Below, one piece after another: positions 36,128 through 48,360 of a stretch of DNA of 64,000 bases. Made by a program: the position numbers and the translations under genes. The stretch is taken from the NCBI RefSeq assembly GCF_964275005.1, contig NC_092688.1, positions 47,237,748 to 47,301,747 of the forward strand, written 5' to 3'. The stretch is from Diadema setosum (taxonomy: Eukaryota > Echinodermata > Echinoidea > Diadematoida > Diadematidae). Position 1 is the first letter of the stretch, and each line of letters starts with the position of its first letter. The notes beneath the pieces are model-generated. The model was not told the origin of the DNA and ran no database searches. It worked only from the letters and a program-made list of their open reading frames with translations.

Positions 36128-37916
36128 GGTAGGTGTTCATGTCAATCACAAAATTATGTCTTTTCTATGTAAGTATTGTAATAAGTGATCAAGATTCATA
36201 CTGACTGTACGGTTGAACATGCATTTGTGCTTGTTACCTGACATTGTTCTAACGAACGTCTGCCTTTCTTGTATTTTTCAGGCTCTCCCAGGAGCAATAG
36301 TGAGGCTGAGGCAGCAGGGTTGTGAGTACAAATTAAGATTTACATGTAACATCAAGAGTTCTGGTGAGTATTGACGAAAACTACTCCAAAAAGCCTGCAC
36401 ATGTCCTCATTTATTCCTACTTTTTTTCTTTAATGCCCTACATTTTTCCTCTCATGTCCTACTTTTTCCTACTTTTTGAAAGATTTTGTTCCTACTTTAT
36501 TCCTACTTTTTTACGTTATCCTGCTTGAAAGCCTGGAATTGTCTTTTAACAACTTTCGTAACAGATCAGTATACATGCACTGTAATATTAAATAGTAAAT
36601 ATGGAACAGTTTCTTTCGGAAGTTAACATTAACGATGAACAAGTGATGTGTAATTAATACATTGTACATGTAGACCAGTTGGTTTGGTGACAGAGAGAGA
36701 GACCAAGAGAATGACAATCTACTGGAAATAGACCACAAGAGTTCAGTAATCATGTACTCATTGGTTACTTACAATCACAACCTTCATATCATTTCTTGGT
36801 ATTAAAGAAAAATCATGTCGGTAACTCACATTACATTGTGGTAACTCACGTTACATGGTAACTCACGTTACAATTTTAAGACCTCTGTTATGAGAATTTG
36901 AAGCAAAGACTATAAGTCCCATCATATTTCTTGGATGTGTGCTGCATAGTCATTTGATAATCCAAAATACCACGTCTCAGTTGGGCATAGTAAAATTGCT
37001 AGGTTAAAAAGTTCATGTTTCGGTAACTCACGTTACAGCAGCTTCTCGAGCTATGTAAGAGCACGCTGGTGTCCGAAGTAATATCTTATATCGAGGTCTC
37101 CACTTTATTTACTGCTAGATTGATATATTTTTGATTTGTAAAACCAAACAAAGTTTGATTTGAGCCTCAAATATAAAAAATAATTGCAAAGAGCAACAAA
37201 AATGCATTTTTAGGGATTTTTAGGTCAAAAAATGCTTTCTGGTTTCAAAAGGTATGAAAATGCACAAAAGAGAACTTTTCTTAAATGTAAAGTTGGTTTC
37301 ACACACTTCAAACTATGGCTAACAAAGTAAGATCATCAGTTGTCCTGAAATATGTGGGTAAAGTTTTGGTGGTCATGTCGCACAACTCACGGAAATGCCC
37401 CTATACGTGAAGATTATTCCATATTAGTTTCATTTGTGGAAACTAAGCGGAAAAGTGATAAAACCAGCTTTCCAGGATGGTACAGTTTTAAACATTTTCA
37501 CATGATACAGCTCAGATTTACACTTTTGCGCAAATTTCTGGACGGAAATGTCTTTTGTTTTAGATGCTTTATCATTAATTGAAATTTCATTTCATTTAAT
37601 AAATAGATAAGCAAAATATGGCCAAAATTATGATAACATTCAAAATTAATCTTCAGAATGCTGAGCAAGACGGTGGCAAGGAACATCGATCATCAAAGGC
37701 ACAAGTGCACCTGTGGAATTCCTTTGTACATCAATAGAAATCTGACAACTGTTTGAATAATCACAGCCAGTTGGAACTCCAATGTATAAAACCTTGGTAA
37801 AACTGAAGTCGTACATTGTAAATGCCATATGCTTTGTAATGTTGTCCTATTACGGCTTAATGTAAATCTGGGAAACGTCAAAACGAAATGCAGTCATAAA
37901 GCGTGTAGTAATCTTC

Positions 37917-37917
<1 letters not shown>

Positions 37918-37963
<46 letters not shown>
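37918..37963. repeat. (AT)n microsatellite followed by T run
   Basis: About 22 TA units followed by about 13 T. Confidence 0.95.
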
Positions 37964-37971
<8 letters not shown>

Positions 37972-38025
37972 TTTTGTGATGATGATGATGTTACAAGACA
38001 TTGATGGAAAGTAATGGTCTGAAAC

Positions 38026-38386
38026 TTAAAGGTCCTGTTTACCTTTGGGAGCAGTGATTTTAAAAATTTTTAAATATCACATTTGATGCATATGCGTAGG
38101 TCTGTTGTATCACAAAACATCCTACCATAATATAAGATTTTCGCAATAAAGTCTAAGATGTAAGGAGATATCAGTATTTTTCTCAATAAACCATAACTAT
38201 AGACGGTTTAGTCTGGAAACATGTTCATCATCATGATTATATAGCTATTGTTCACATTTTTGTTTGTATTTAACTAGATTACGGATTCAATTTTTTTACA
38301 GGGGTTGTTTCTATCCCTAACTCACATTTTAGAACTATTTTAAAGCACTAATGCTGGGTTATGCAAATGGTAGATTATGCCTGTAA
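38026..38386. mobile_element. TTAA-ended MITE (AGGTCCTGTTTACC / AGGCATAATTTACC family), reverse copy
   Basis: TTAAAGGTCCTGTTTACCTT at the left. The right end ATTATGCCTGTAA is the complement of the AGGCATAATTTACC end of the copies at 58418 and 61770, with TTAA decayed to GTAA. Confidence 0.75.
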
Positions 38387-38639
38387 TGACGGTATTATGT
38401 CAGAATTTATTCTCATATGCTATGCCCCAAACCATAATTGGTCTGCAATCTTGGCGTTGTATTCGATGCAAAATAAAAATCTGTCATTCAAAGATTATAC
38501 TTTATATAATTATCCCAATCTGTAAGATTTCATCTGCTTAACCTGGGTTCAGTTCAAAGATATAACTACATCAGCGGCAGAAAAATTGACGCATGCTCTT
38601 ATTCTTCTTCTTTTTCTTCTTCATTATTAATTTTTTCTT

Positions 38640-38709
38640 CTCATTAGTATTATTAATATTATTACTACTATAATTGTTGATATGATTATCATTATTATTA
38701 TTATTATTA

Positions 38710-38749
<40 letters not shown>

Positions 38750-38889
38750 CATCATCATCATTATTATTATTATCATCATCATCATCATAGTCATCATCAT
38801 CATCATTATAACAAATAACTGATTGTAGCATCTTTGGGAACGAGCTCGGTATGGGCATCGGTTTCTATATAAATTACATGTGTATGCGT

Positions 38890-38929
<40 letters not shown>
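38640..38929. repeat. (ATT)n/(ATC)n and (GT)n microsatellites
   Basis: TTA/ATC arrays at about 38680-38810, and (GT)n at about 38889-38929. Confidence 0.95.
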
Positions 38930-38930
<1 letters not shown>

Positions 38931-39253
38931 ACGAGCTCTTTATGTAACTATTTCAAGTAATCATCTTAATTCCAAACAATAGTCAAGCTGATTTTGATAA
39001 ATAGACTAAATTCAAAATATAAAAAATGTTGGAAAAGACCCCGAGAACAACGAATCATGAAATATCAAAGGTTTCACGCGTTTTCAAGGCTTTGTAAAGG
39101 CTCAAGGCTTTGTAAAGGCTCTTTACAGCCACCATGTGAGAGAGGAATGTAAGCGACATTCACCTCAGCTATAGCTTCGCTCGTAATTGTCGTTAAATAC
39201 ATGTCATGGTGTGTACAGCGAACAGTGCTGCTGGTCGGAAGCAGACGTGTATA

Positions 39254-39343
39254 TTAACCCTTTGTGTGCCACATTACCTGCCCATATAGGTTTGTGCATC
39301 AAATTCGTGCACTAGATTTTGACTCATTGACACAAAGGGTTAA
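39254..39343. mobile_element. 90-bp TTAA-ended MITE
   Basis: TTAACCCTTTGTGTGCC at the left and GACACAAAGGGTTAA at the right. TTAA at 39254-39257 and 39340-39343, with an 11-bp inverted repeat inside. Very short but well formed. Confidence 0.7.
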
Positions 39344-40574
39344 CAGATGAAAATGATATCGACGCCTCACCACTCTCCCAATGCATCATAATTATCTCTG
39401 AAATAAGTGCTTAATCCAAGACATTTGGTGACAGGGCTTTAGGAAAAACGTATCGCCCCGTCCTAATGGAGCTGCACTCTCCCCCTCAGCATTAGATGAA
39501 TTTGGGATTTCGATAAATTCAAATCTGTGTTATTATTTCTATACATGGATGAGATTCATATTTTTGCTTTTATAAAGCTAACCCTGTAGCCTTAACAAAA
39601 TGCCGTATATCGTTGTTTTGTAGTTCTTAAACAACGGTGATTACTGATGTGGAGGATGCAAGTTTTTCTTTTGATTTCACCCCCCCCCAAAAAAAAAAAA
39701 AAAAAAAAACAACCAACAACAACAACAATCCCCAACAATTTACAATAAGAAGATTTTTCTTAAGATTAAGATATAATGTAAAACATAGGAGACCATGCCA
39801 TCACAACGTCGTTGAATACTGTATGCGTGGTATGTAAAGTAACGTGCGTTTGCAACTGCTGAGCTGTTTCCTGAAAACATGTGAAATCAAAATGTTAAGA
39901 TATCCCCTAATTCGTGTCAAGACTTCGGTTGAATACTGCAACACCACAAGTAGTAACTCGACTTGATGTAAGCAATATAAGGGAAACGAAATGTCGCCCT
40001 CTACAGCTGGCCGCAAATGCAGATGCTGCAGTGTAAAAAAAGTGACACGATATTACATCTTGCTCATCCGTATCAGCCTGGACAATATTGCCCCCTGCGA
40101 CAATATTGCTCCGGTCTTATTTTCTCCAAGGATCCCATCACTGTACATGCAAGCTAACCTGGAAACATTAAACTGCACATTAATTGAATATGAGACCACT
40201 CTGAAGTAAATAATTTTCACAACAATAGTTGTTATTATGTACTCTTAAATGAATCCCACAAGGATTGGAACAATCATCCCCCAGCATTCCCACTGATTCC
40301 CACTGATCAGTAACTGTTACTAGCCATCTCAAGGGTTGTGATAGGATATTAGGTTTAGTTTGATGTGAGGATTATAAAGTTAGTGTCTTGGTTGTGGGTA
40401 GAATTTATGTTTGCCTTAGCGTGCAGATATTTCATGGGAGCAATGAATGTCGCAGGAGCAATGATATCATGGAACCCTCAAACACAGAACTGTTGAATTC
40501 TGTGAGAGTGACAAGGCCTACATAATTCCATCTCTGGATGAGAAGACTACACCGCTTTGTGATGTCACGTATGT

Positions 40575-40680
40575 ACAACAATACAAAGAAAATATAAAAG
40601 GAATTCAACAGGTTTTCATATTTCTAACAAAATAGAAGAGTGCTTGACTTACCTCTTTCAGAAAGCATGAGGGGGGACAA
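40575..40680. repeat. Fragment of the AGGACAAG foldback family
   Basis: ACAATACAAAGAAAATATAA, AATTCAACAG and ACTTACCTCTTTCAGAAAGC match the central part of 9021-9600. Confidence 0.6.
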
Positions 40681-40694
40681 TACTTTTACCATAG

Positions 40695-40739
40695 ATATAC
40701 ACATACACATACACATACATACACACACACGAACGCACA

Positions 40740-40816
<77 letters not shown>
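40695..40816. repeat. (CA)n microsatellite
   Basis: About 50 CA units with an imperfect start. Confidence 0.97.
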
Positions 40817-40817
<1 letters not shown>

Positions 40818-41051
40818 AAGGAGGTGTTAGTGTACATGTAGCTCCTTTAGACTATGGGTTGAAATGGAAAAATCAGCCTCGTTTTGTTTTGTTTTTGTGT
40901 GTGTGTGTATAAGCTTACCATGCCTTATACTGCTTGTTAGTCTCGTCTTTGCTAGATAATTACTTTATCTAGATTTATCAACCCCTTAACGATATGACGT
41001 ACTTGCTATAAGGATTATGTTTAACTTGGTCAATATAATGTGCTGTATGTG

Positions 41052-41581
41052 CACTGCAAAAAGTCCGGTGTTGAATATGAAACACCGAGCTGGTGTTAAA
41101 TTTCCGATGCTCATTCATGGTGTTAGATTAACACCTCCGGGTGTCATTTCAAAACTTAAAATTGTTTTTTGAATAGTTTCTTAGTTACTGCACTTCTTGT
41201 TAATTTTGAAATTCAACAAGACGATAAAGAATTTTCCGATAAAGTACTTGATTTTTGAAAAAATCTGTAAATACATTTACACCACAGTAACACCAGTTGG
41301 TGTGGTCCCCTATTGAAGCTGGACGGGTGTTATACCATTGAAATTAACACCACCAATATCATATCAACACCATGCGGTGTCATTATTGAGTTAACTCTAG
41401 CGCAGTGTCAAAAATATCACCAGCCACAGTGTCAAATTAACACCACGAAGTGCCAGGCGAGCACTTTTAACACCGTCACAATACATTTTCTACACCTGTG
41501 GGTGTGGTCCTCTATTGAAGTTTGATCGGTGTTAGATTTAACACCCATGGTGTTATATCTAACACCGATGATTTTACAGTG
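41052..41581. mobile_element. CACTG-ended MITE with GGTGTTA/TAACACC motif ladder
   Basis: Left CACTGCAAAAAGTCCGGTGT, inverted right end CACTGTAAAATCATCGGTGT. About fifteen GGTGTTA or TAACACC motifs lie inside, plus two copies of GGTGTGGTCC(C/T)CTATTGAAG. The CACTGTAAAA termini resemble the CMC (CACTA/Chapaev) superfamily. The target duplication is not clear. Confidence 0.65.
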
Positions 41582-42094
41582 TGGTGACCACATCATTTTA
41601 TTGTACTAGTATGTGTATCGATTGTAACGTGTGGGACCCTCAATCTACAGGCTTTGCTTTTTAGCGGATCCCCAATCTACACTCCCCAAATTTTCTAATA
41701 TCCAAATGTTTTACTTCTTTACTTGTCGTCAAAAGTACAATGTACCCTGCTTTTTGATTGACATTTTGACTTGTTGACATTTCTCTGCTTTTATTCACAT
41801 TAGGAATGTGCTTTCGATTGTGTTGGAGATTGAGGAAAAAAAAAATGAGTTGAACATGAATAGGTGCGGCAGTGCATGTAACAGTGGCACGTATAAGCAC
41901 GGATGCCTTGGCGATACATGTTACATAATAATATTTATGCACGCATGACTAATTTCCCACCACAGTAGAATAATCACGCACATTTTGTTCTGTAGCGGGT
42001 GCCAAGATTGATTCCAAACATGTGCGACCGAATCACGTGTCAAGAATACCTCTCATAACGTGAGTATACGATGAGGTACAATACACTATATAAT

Positions 42095-42099
<5 letters not shown>

Positions 42100-42154
<55 letters not shown>

Positions 42155-42167
42155 GGGGGGGGGGGTC
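42100..42167. repeat. (AT)n, T run, G run
   Basis: Simple-sequence block. Confidence 0.95.
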
Positions 42168-43779
42168 AATTCAAGTTTTACATTGTTTAATGATTTCCTT
42201 ATTTACAGAACTTCCCATAAAGAATTCGACAAATCATAGTGTGTGACAATCACCTTGATTACGGATTTGCTAATCCGACTGACTATACAAGTTTCATTTC
42301 CAGTTTGCTTTATTTTTTAAACTTGTACAAATGAATTATATTGTATGACAAATAAAAAAGCAAGGTCCTCGTCCGATGATAGGTAATAGAGAGTAAGGAA
42401 TGCCACGCTTTATGTAGAAGAAAATGGACGATAATTCTTTATTTGCGATGGGTCCTCTATTTCGTTGGTATAACCTTGCCTATTTTTAGCGAGTCTACAT
42501 TGTCCCGATAAAGGAGATACGGTATTAATAGAATATGAGACAATGTATCAGATAAGTAATGAATCATCTGCTTTACAAGATTTACGTTGAATCCATCATG
42601 GATTGATTTGGTTGGTTTGAGTTCCCTATTACTAAATCAATGGTTTCATGACGACTGGTAGGAGTAATTTAAGAAATAAGGAACTTTTGCATGATTTGGG
42701 TAAATTCTTAGTATAATAATTATTGTCATTTCCTGTCATCTGTGGTGGAGGACCCAACACGACAAAGAACGTGTTGAATTCTTCTTACATCATTATTGTG
42801 CAAATTTAATGTCTAGTATTTCAGATTTTTTTTTTTTAAATTTGAATATCATTAACAGATATGCCAAAGAACGTTTATATCATTCTTTTGAATATCTTGA
42901 AAATCTAATTTTCAAAATGTAGAAATTTTGAAATTTTGAACATTTTGAAAATTTGAATATCTTTCACAGTATGGCAATGAGCGTTTATATCATTCTTTTT
43001 CATTCTTGTTTCTGAGAGTGATAATATTTTTTGGAGAGAGTCATAACTTGTAGTCAGTTTGTTTCTTGTGTCATATTGGGAAGCTGATATGATTTTAATT
43101 TACTTTTTAGAGCAGATTTGTGTGATGTATCATCCGCGAGTGTTTATTGATCGCATTATACATTTAGTTGTCCAGGGTTTACTACTCATCATGTTTATAG
43201 TTAGAGTATATTGTTTGATAGACGAACCTATCCATAAACATTAAAAGCCCTGTTATGGCAGTCGACTCATGACACACATTCTACCCCGGATTCGACCAGT
43301 CTCTTTGAATTCGGTTACCAAATCTGAAACAAGCTGGTTCATTCGAGGGCGTTTCTTTCCTTTATGTATTCATTCATTTGTGTTATAGGGTCTGGAATTG
43401 ATCAATGATAGAGAATAGTTGGGATATGGCCTTATTTGTTACAGCACACGATTCCACTATGAGAGGTGTCTGCCGATGGTTTACTTGAAATTAATCAACA
43501 TACATGATCAAAAAAAGTTTGTGATGTCGTCGAAATGCTAGTTTGGTTGGTGATGAATGAATGAAGGGTAAATGAAATGAGGATGACTAGCAAACTAGCA
43601 AACTAGTGAAATATCAGTATATCCATTTCAATAAATCGATGTCACATTGTCACCCATTATAAACGTATCTATATTTTCTCGTGAGATGGAATATAAACGA
43701 GTGGAAACGGCTGCAATGTGCATTGCAATATACTTGATCTGTTTTGCAAGCATGCAGTGTTGAATGGATTTCCCGCCGT

Positions 43780-44040
43780 GACGATTGTTTGTTTGTTTGT
43801 TTTATTTCCGTCATAAACATACATACAGATATAAAAGACAACATAAGGTACAAGGAAAATGATACATCATGCATTTTTATGAAACATACATACATAGCAA
43901 ATGAATAGTGTGACACATCATCGATATACGAAAAAGAATAGAATGTATAGGATTAGAGAAAGATGACAGTTGGATAGCCCTAATCAGCTGCACTTTTCTG
44001 GTGCCGCTGGTCTTCCATGCGGGGACCAGTTAGAAAGAGG
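43780..44040 (-). mobile_element. 3' end of a CR1-like LINE/SINE, minus strand
   Basis: Minus-strand tail AATAAAACAAACAAACAAAC. Upstream is a hairpin CTGGTCCCCGCATGGAAGAC then CAGCGG. The arrangement matches the LINE 3' UTR at 57677 (GGGGCC block, then AATAAA and a short tandem tail). Confidence 0.45.
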
Positions 44041-44750
44041 TAAGAAAGAAAAAGAGTAGAAGATTGCTTATGTGTATAGTCTCATGAAATATTGTTTTAT
44101 ATTGCAATATTATACAAAATCTCAAGGTAATATGCACTTTCTTGTGATGTGTAAATACATTTCTTGTGTATCAGAAAAAAAAAATAAAGATGGATTTACA
44201 CAGATAAAGGGTACAACTAAAGCATAAGAAAAGTTACATTATGCGGGGAGCATTTTTCTTTTGTTTGTTTGCTGCAATGTAGGCCTACCTTAAACTATGT
44301 GTAAACATGTTGTCATGTTTGCACAACAGTTTACTGTTCCATGTCATGCTTGAAACAACATACGGAGAAGCGTATAACCTTCGACTCAGCAGAGCATTTA
44401 TAAGTCAGATAAATCAAGAGACGTATTTCCTGCTAGGTAAACTGAAAACAGAAAGAGGAAAGAATAATAATGGTGATAAAAACAACGATTTGGGTGCTAC
44501 ACGCAGTTTGGACTATATGAGATTTAAATGCTATACATTCCTGAATAGTGCCCCTCGGTGCATTATACCGTCACTTTTTACTTCTATTTTCTGTTCAACT
44601 GAGATTTATTTTCATTCGTTCGCCAGAACCTAACAGAATACAAAAGTATATTGTTTTTCATCATTTTCTAGAAAATACATAATAAAAGTATCATGGAGTA
44701 TAATGATCTATACTTATAATTTCATTACATAACGCCCCCCCCAAAAAAAA

Positions 44751-44751
<1 letters not shown>

Positions 44752-44785
<34 letters not shown>
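44752..44785. repeat. (CA)n microsatellite
   Basis: Simple repeat. Confidence 0.95.
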
Positions 44786-44786
<1 letters not shown>

Positions 44787-44854
44787 ACACACACAACAAC
44801 GTACATTACTTCGAAGATTGACAAAAAAAAAAAAGCTTTAGGGGAAAAACTCAT

Positions 44855-44990
44855 GACTGGTTTTGGTTTGGTTTGATTTATTCTTATTATCATTATTGTT
44901 ATCACATAACAATTCAATACAAATTTCGAAGAAACAAAGAGAGAATGTAAACAAGTGCAATGATTTCAAAATTATAACATAACATCACAC
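44855..44990 (-). repeat. Probable LINE/SINE tail, minus strand
   Basis: Minus-strand AATAAATCAAACCAAACC preceded by an ATAATAAG-rich stretch. Only the tail is recognisable. Confidence 0.35.
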
Positions 44991-45379
44991 ATATAGATAA
45001 ACATAGTTATTGTGCAATGAACACACAAAACATGCAAATCAGATCCAATTTGGGTTTTGCTGAGATAGAAGAGGGGAAAAAAACCTTCCGATCAATAAAT
45101 AGCTCACGGGGAAAAGCATACTTTTATTAACTCATTTTCACCTCCCGACAATAGGCCTACATCGACAATTCATTAGAAAGAGCGTCTTTTTATAGTTGGT
45201 CCCTCCATTTTTCGAAGTTTGCGTATTGTCTTTATCACTTCAGTTCTCATGACAATGTATCATTACTACATCACTGGGTTCCATTTTATACTCTTTTCAG
45301 TTTATTTTTGTTTTGCTTATGTAACATTATTCTCTGTCACCAAAGAAAGTGAAATGTCTGTTCTTTTCGAAAAAATGAA

Positions 45380-45605
45380 ATGAATTCGAATTGAATTGAA
45401 TGGAATTGAATTGATTTGAATTGAATAGAATTGACTTGACTTGACTTGGATTGGATTGAATTGAATTGAATTGAATTGAATTGAATTGAATTGAATTGAA
45501 TTGAATTGAATTGAATTGAATTGAATTGAATTGAATTGAATTGAATTGAATTAAATTGAATTGAATTGAATTGAATTGAATTGAATTGAACGGAATTGAA
45601 TTCAG
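45380..45605. repeat. (TTGAA)n microsatellite
   Basis: About 40 TTGAA units, imperfect at the edges. The minus-strand frame of NSIQF repeats is an artefact. The unit resembles the ATTGAA tail of the LINE at 57786. Confidence 0.95.
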
Positions 45606-45624
45606 TTGAACTGAATAACATAGA

Positions 45625-45692
45625 CATAGACCAAGGAGTCATCCTGTGTCTGTTGCATAGACCAGGGAGGGTTCCCACGTCCCTGCATATAA
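45625..45692. mobile_element. Two adjacent nano-hairpin-like units sharing CATAGAC flanks
   Basis: CATAGAC (45625-45631), a degenerate 24-bp unit starting CAAGGAG and ending GTTG (45632-45655), CATAGAC (45656-45662), a 23-bp palindrome CAGGGA...TCCCTG (45663-45685), then CATATAA (5/7 match). Confidence 0.55.
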
Positions 45693-46981
45693 GACGTACC
45701 ATGGCTGTGTTACGTAATATTACACAGCCTGCATTCTTACAAAAGGCAAACAAATTAACTTTCTCCCACTTCTCTATACACAGGGTACCCCCAACTTATG
45801 TAATCATCATCTTATGCCCCCAAAACGACATCTATTTCTATACTCTATTTTTCGTTTACCCCGTAAAAATACTTGTGTAATTTAAGGTCGTTTTCCGATG
45901 CTGTTTTTCAAGTCCACGTGTTCCGATTATAAAGTCTTTGGGGGGACTTGTCGGAAAAGAACTAACGGCCGATAGCCTGAGACTAAAACGCTGCACCGTT
46001 ATATGCAACGACCCTCGCGAGAGCCTTTGGAACTAGGCATACTCGACAAAACCCCAGTTCGCTATTCAAATATCACAAATACCACAAAATATCACACAAA
46101 AAAAGAAAAAAAAAGAAGAATGACCAGAAACTAGACTAATATCCTTACCTTCTCGTGTGCAATGTTTGTCTACGAATAATCTCCACATGTAATGCTTGGT
46201 TCACGATAATTCGGTCACGAAAAGAAATATCCCACTCAAGTACCGCATTTTGTCCTGAAATGTTCCGGTGACCAAATGAACCAACCATTACCTGGTGTCC
46301 AAACAACTATGGATAAAAATTACGAGGTGGCGTGAGCTGAGACTGTTTATCACCAAGTTATAATTCTTATAGGCCTGCCATGCACACGTACTAATTAAAT
46401 GAGCAAAGTTAACTGAAATTTAGTAATTTCTTTATTAATAACAAATAGGCCAACAATACAAATTAATAAACTGAGTTTAAATGACTATAATTCTTATAGT
46501 CAAATAATTTACAAATGATTGGAAGAATAACAATCGGATGAATTTAGCAGAATGGAGAAGAACAAAATATGATAAGATAGAGCGTCATCGACAGGTCAAC
46601 CAAAGGAGCAACCAAATCGAACTTATATAGCCATCCAGTGGTTCTGGAGAAGAGATCTACTAATATAATTATTATGATTGAAGAACAAAACACGTTTTTT
46701 CCAGATTTTCTCGAGTGATTTTCTTTTTATTGAGTCACTAAAGTGTGTGTGCGAGAGTTTTTATTTACAAAAGCTCCTATGGCATTCATGGGTTTCAGCA
46801 ATAGGAATTAGAGGGGAAATTCCAGAAATAGTTATGTAGTTTGAATGCTTTTTAAGAGCAGAAAAGATCGGGAACATCTAATTTAAAAATATCGCAAAGA
46901 AGAGATAGCCTTATATACCATAGTTCATATTCAATTTTGGTAATCAAGCAGTCAGCTCGTCGTCTTGTGCTAGTACTAAGC

Positions 46982-47018
46982 CGATACAAAATAAGATGAG
47001 AGAGAGAGAGAGTGATAA

Positions 47019-47073
<55 letters not shown>

Positions 47074-47155
47074 CACAGACAGACAGATATTTAGATATTG
47101 ATAGATAGAGAGAGAGAGAGGAAGAGATAAAGGGAGAGAGAGAGAGAGAGAGAGA
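46982..47155. repeat. (GATA)n and (GA)n microsatellites
   Basis: GATA array at about 47023-47071 flanked by GA-rich tracts. Confidence 0.95.
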
Positions 47156-47439
47156 GTATATGTATCGGCAATGTTTTGCCTGCCGGGTATGCCAGTGTAA
47201 CGTTGTTTTGGAGCTCTTTGGAGCACTTTCTTCTTTGACCTTATTTTCTTTCTTTTTTTCGTACGAGGGTGCTGCCTATATGCCAACACTATCCATCGCT
47301 TATATTTTCAATGATAAACTTTCCTTTAGCTTTTGTTATGGATTACGATAACTTAGATGATTACGTAACTTGTTCAACCACATCCAATCTGCATGTAGGA
47401 CTTATGATTTGGAAGTTTGGTATGCTTTTTCCGATAGGT

Positions 47440-47898
47440 CCTAATAAGGGATTGATAGAATGTAGCGATAGGAACACACCAGTCAATAAAAGTTTGAGGA
47501 AAATCGGGCAATTCGTTCAAAAGTTATGAATTTTTGACGTATCAGTGCGGCCACCACTGGATGAGAAGACTGCTATACAGCTTGTGATGTCACAATGTGT
47601 AGAACGATTTTAAGAAAGGGAAAAAAGAATTTAAAATGCAACATATTTTCACTTTTCTCGCATATGAAAGAGCAATTGACTTGCCTCTTCCAGAAGACAG
47701 AGTGATGAATAATATGTAGTCTTCTCAACCAGCAGTCATTTATAACAGAAACTTCAAAAATTTATAACTTTTGAACTCATACTCCCATTTTCCTCAGAAA
47801 CTTTCGCTTTAGGGTGACAATAATCGTTCTCCTGATATATTGCTGCATTCACGCAATTCACATAAGATGTAAATTTATGAACTTAATTGTGCTTTAAC
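47440..47898. mobile_element. AGGACAAG-family foldback MITE, truncated ends
   Basis: AAGTTTGAGGAAAATCGGGC, AAGTTATGAATTTTTGACG, TTCACTTTTCTCGCATATG and GCCTCTTCCAGAAGACAG match 9021-9600 in order. The terminal TTAA is not preserved. Confidence 0.7.
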
Positions 47899-48360
47899 AT
47901 CCACAAGTTCTTTTGCCCGGCAAAGAGTTTTTCTTTTCCTCTGTGTGCATGCAATGAGAATCTATAGTCTTCTGTTACCAGACATCGTACTTATGCTTGT
48001 TGAGGATGTCCCCTGTAAGGTTTCATCACAGGAAAATAAAATAATGAAACTTGCTGGCCAGCGAAGAATATTACGTCCAGATATGCTATAAATTTAGTTC
48101 AGTGATGATGTAAATTGGTAATATGGATAGAAATTAAATGGACATTTTTGTAAATCCTCATGCCTCAGTCTGTGGTCAAGATCAATTCATTAGCTTCGAA
48201 AAATATAGGCCCTAAATGAGGGTTCATGGCCTTTAATCAGAAATGACAGGTATTAAAAAAAATAAGACAGATAGGTTGAGAGCAGAAGCATCCTGCAATC
48301 TTTGTGTTCTCTTCATGCTTGCCGTTCCACAGGTTTTCATTGATTTGCAGATGTTATGTC

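Larger units (their letters stand above)
31747..36535. mobile_element. 4.8-kb nested element with 12-bp TIRs, 6-bp duplication and CCTACTTTT subterminal repeats
   Basis: TIR CAGGCTTTCAAG at the left and CTTGAAAGCCTG at the right, flanked by GAATTG (31741-31746 and 36536-36541). Both ends carry runs of CCTACTTTT in the same strand sense (31762-31862 and 36415-36511). The interior is AT-rich with degenerate internal repeats, and no coding domain is recognised. Confidence 0.65.
29909..37400. mobile_element. Transposon-like unit with GTAACTCACGTTAC subterminal repeats, split by a nested element
   Basis: Ends GGGCATTTCC (29909-29918) and GGAAATGCCC (37391-37400) are exact 10-bp inverted repeats, with CTAT on both outer sides (29905-29908 and 37401-37404). 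GGTAACTCACGTTACA or close variants occur at 29921, 30100, 30287 and 30302 near the left end and at 36820, 36840, 36857 and 37022 near the right end. Removing 31747-36541 leaves about 2.7 kb. No transposase frame seen, so probably nonautonomous. Confidence 0.65.

Noticed and set aside
29921..37037. GTAACTCACGTTAC copies as a CRISPR-like array
   Set aside because: Eukaryotic context, irregular spacing (15 bp to over 6 kb), and repeats grouped at transposon-like ends.
40815..40848. Nano-hairpin candidate CAAGGAGGT...AGCTCCTTT
   Set aside because: Arms pair only partly and no 7-bp direct repeat flanks it. It abuts the CA microsatellite.
44307..44633. 108-codon frame as a gene
   Set aside because: No homology recognised, and AT-rich composition like the flanks.
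45337..45753. Minus-strand 138-codon frame of NSIQF repeats
   Set aside because: Translation of the (TTGAA)n array.
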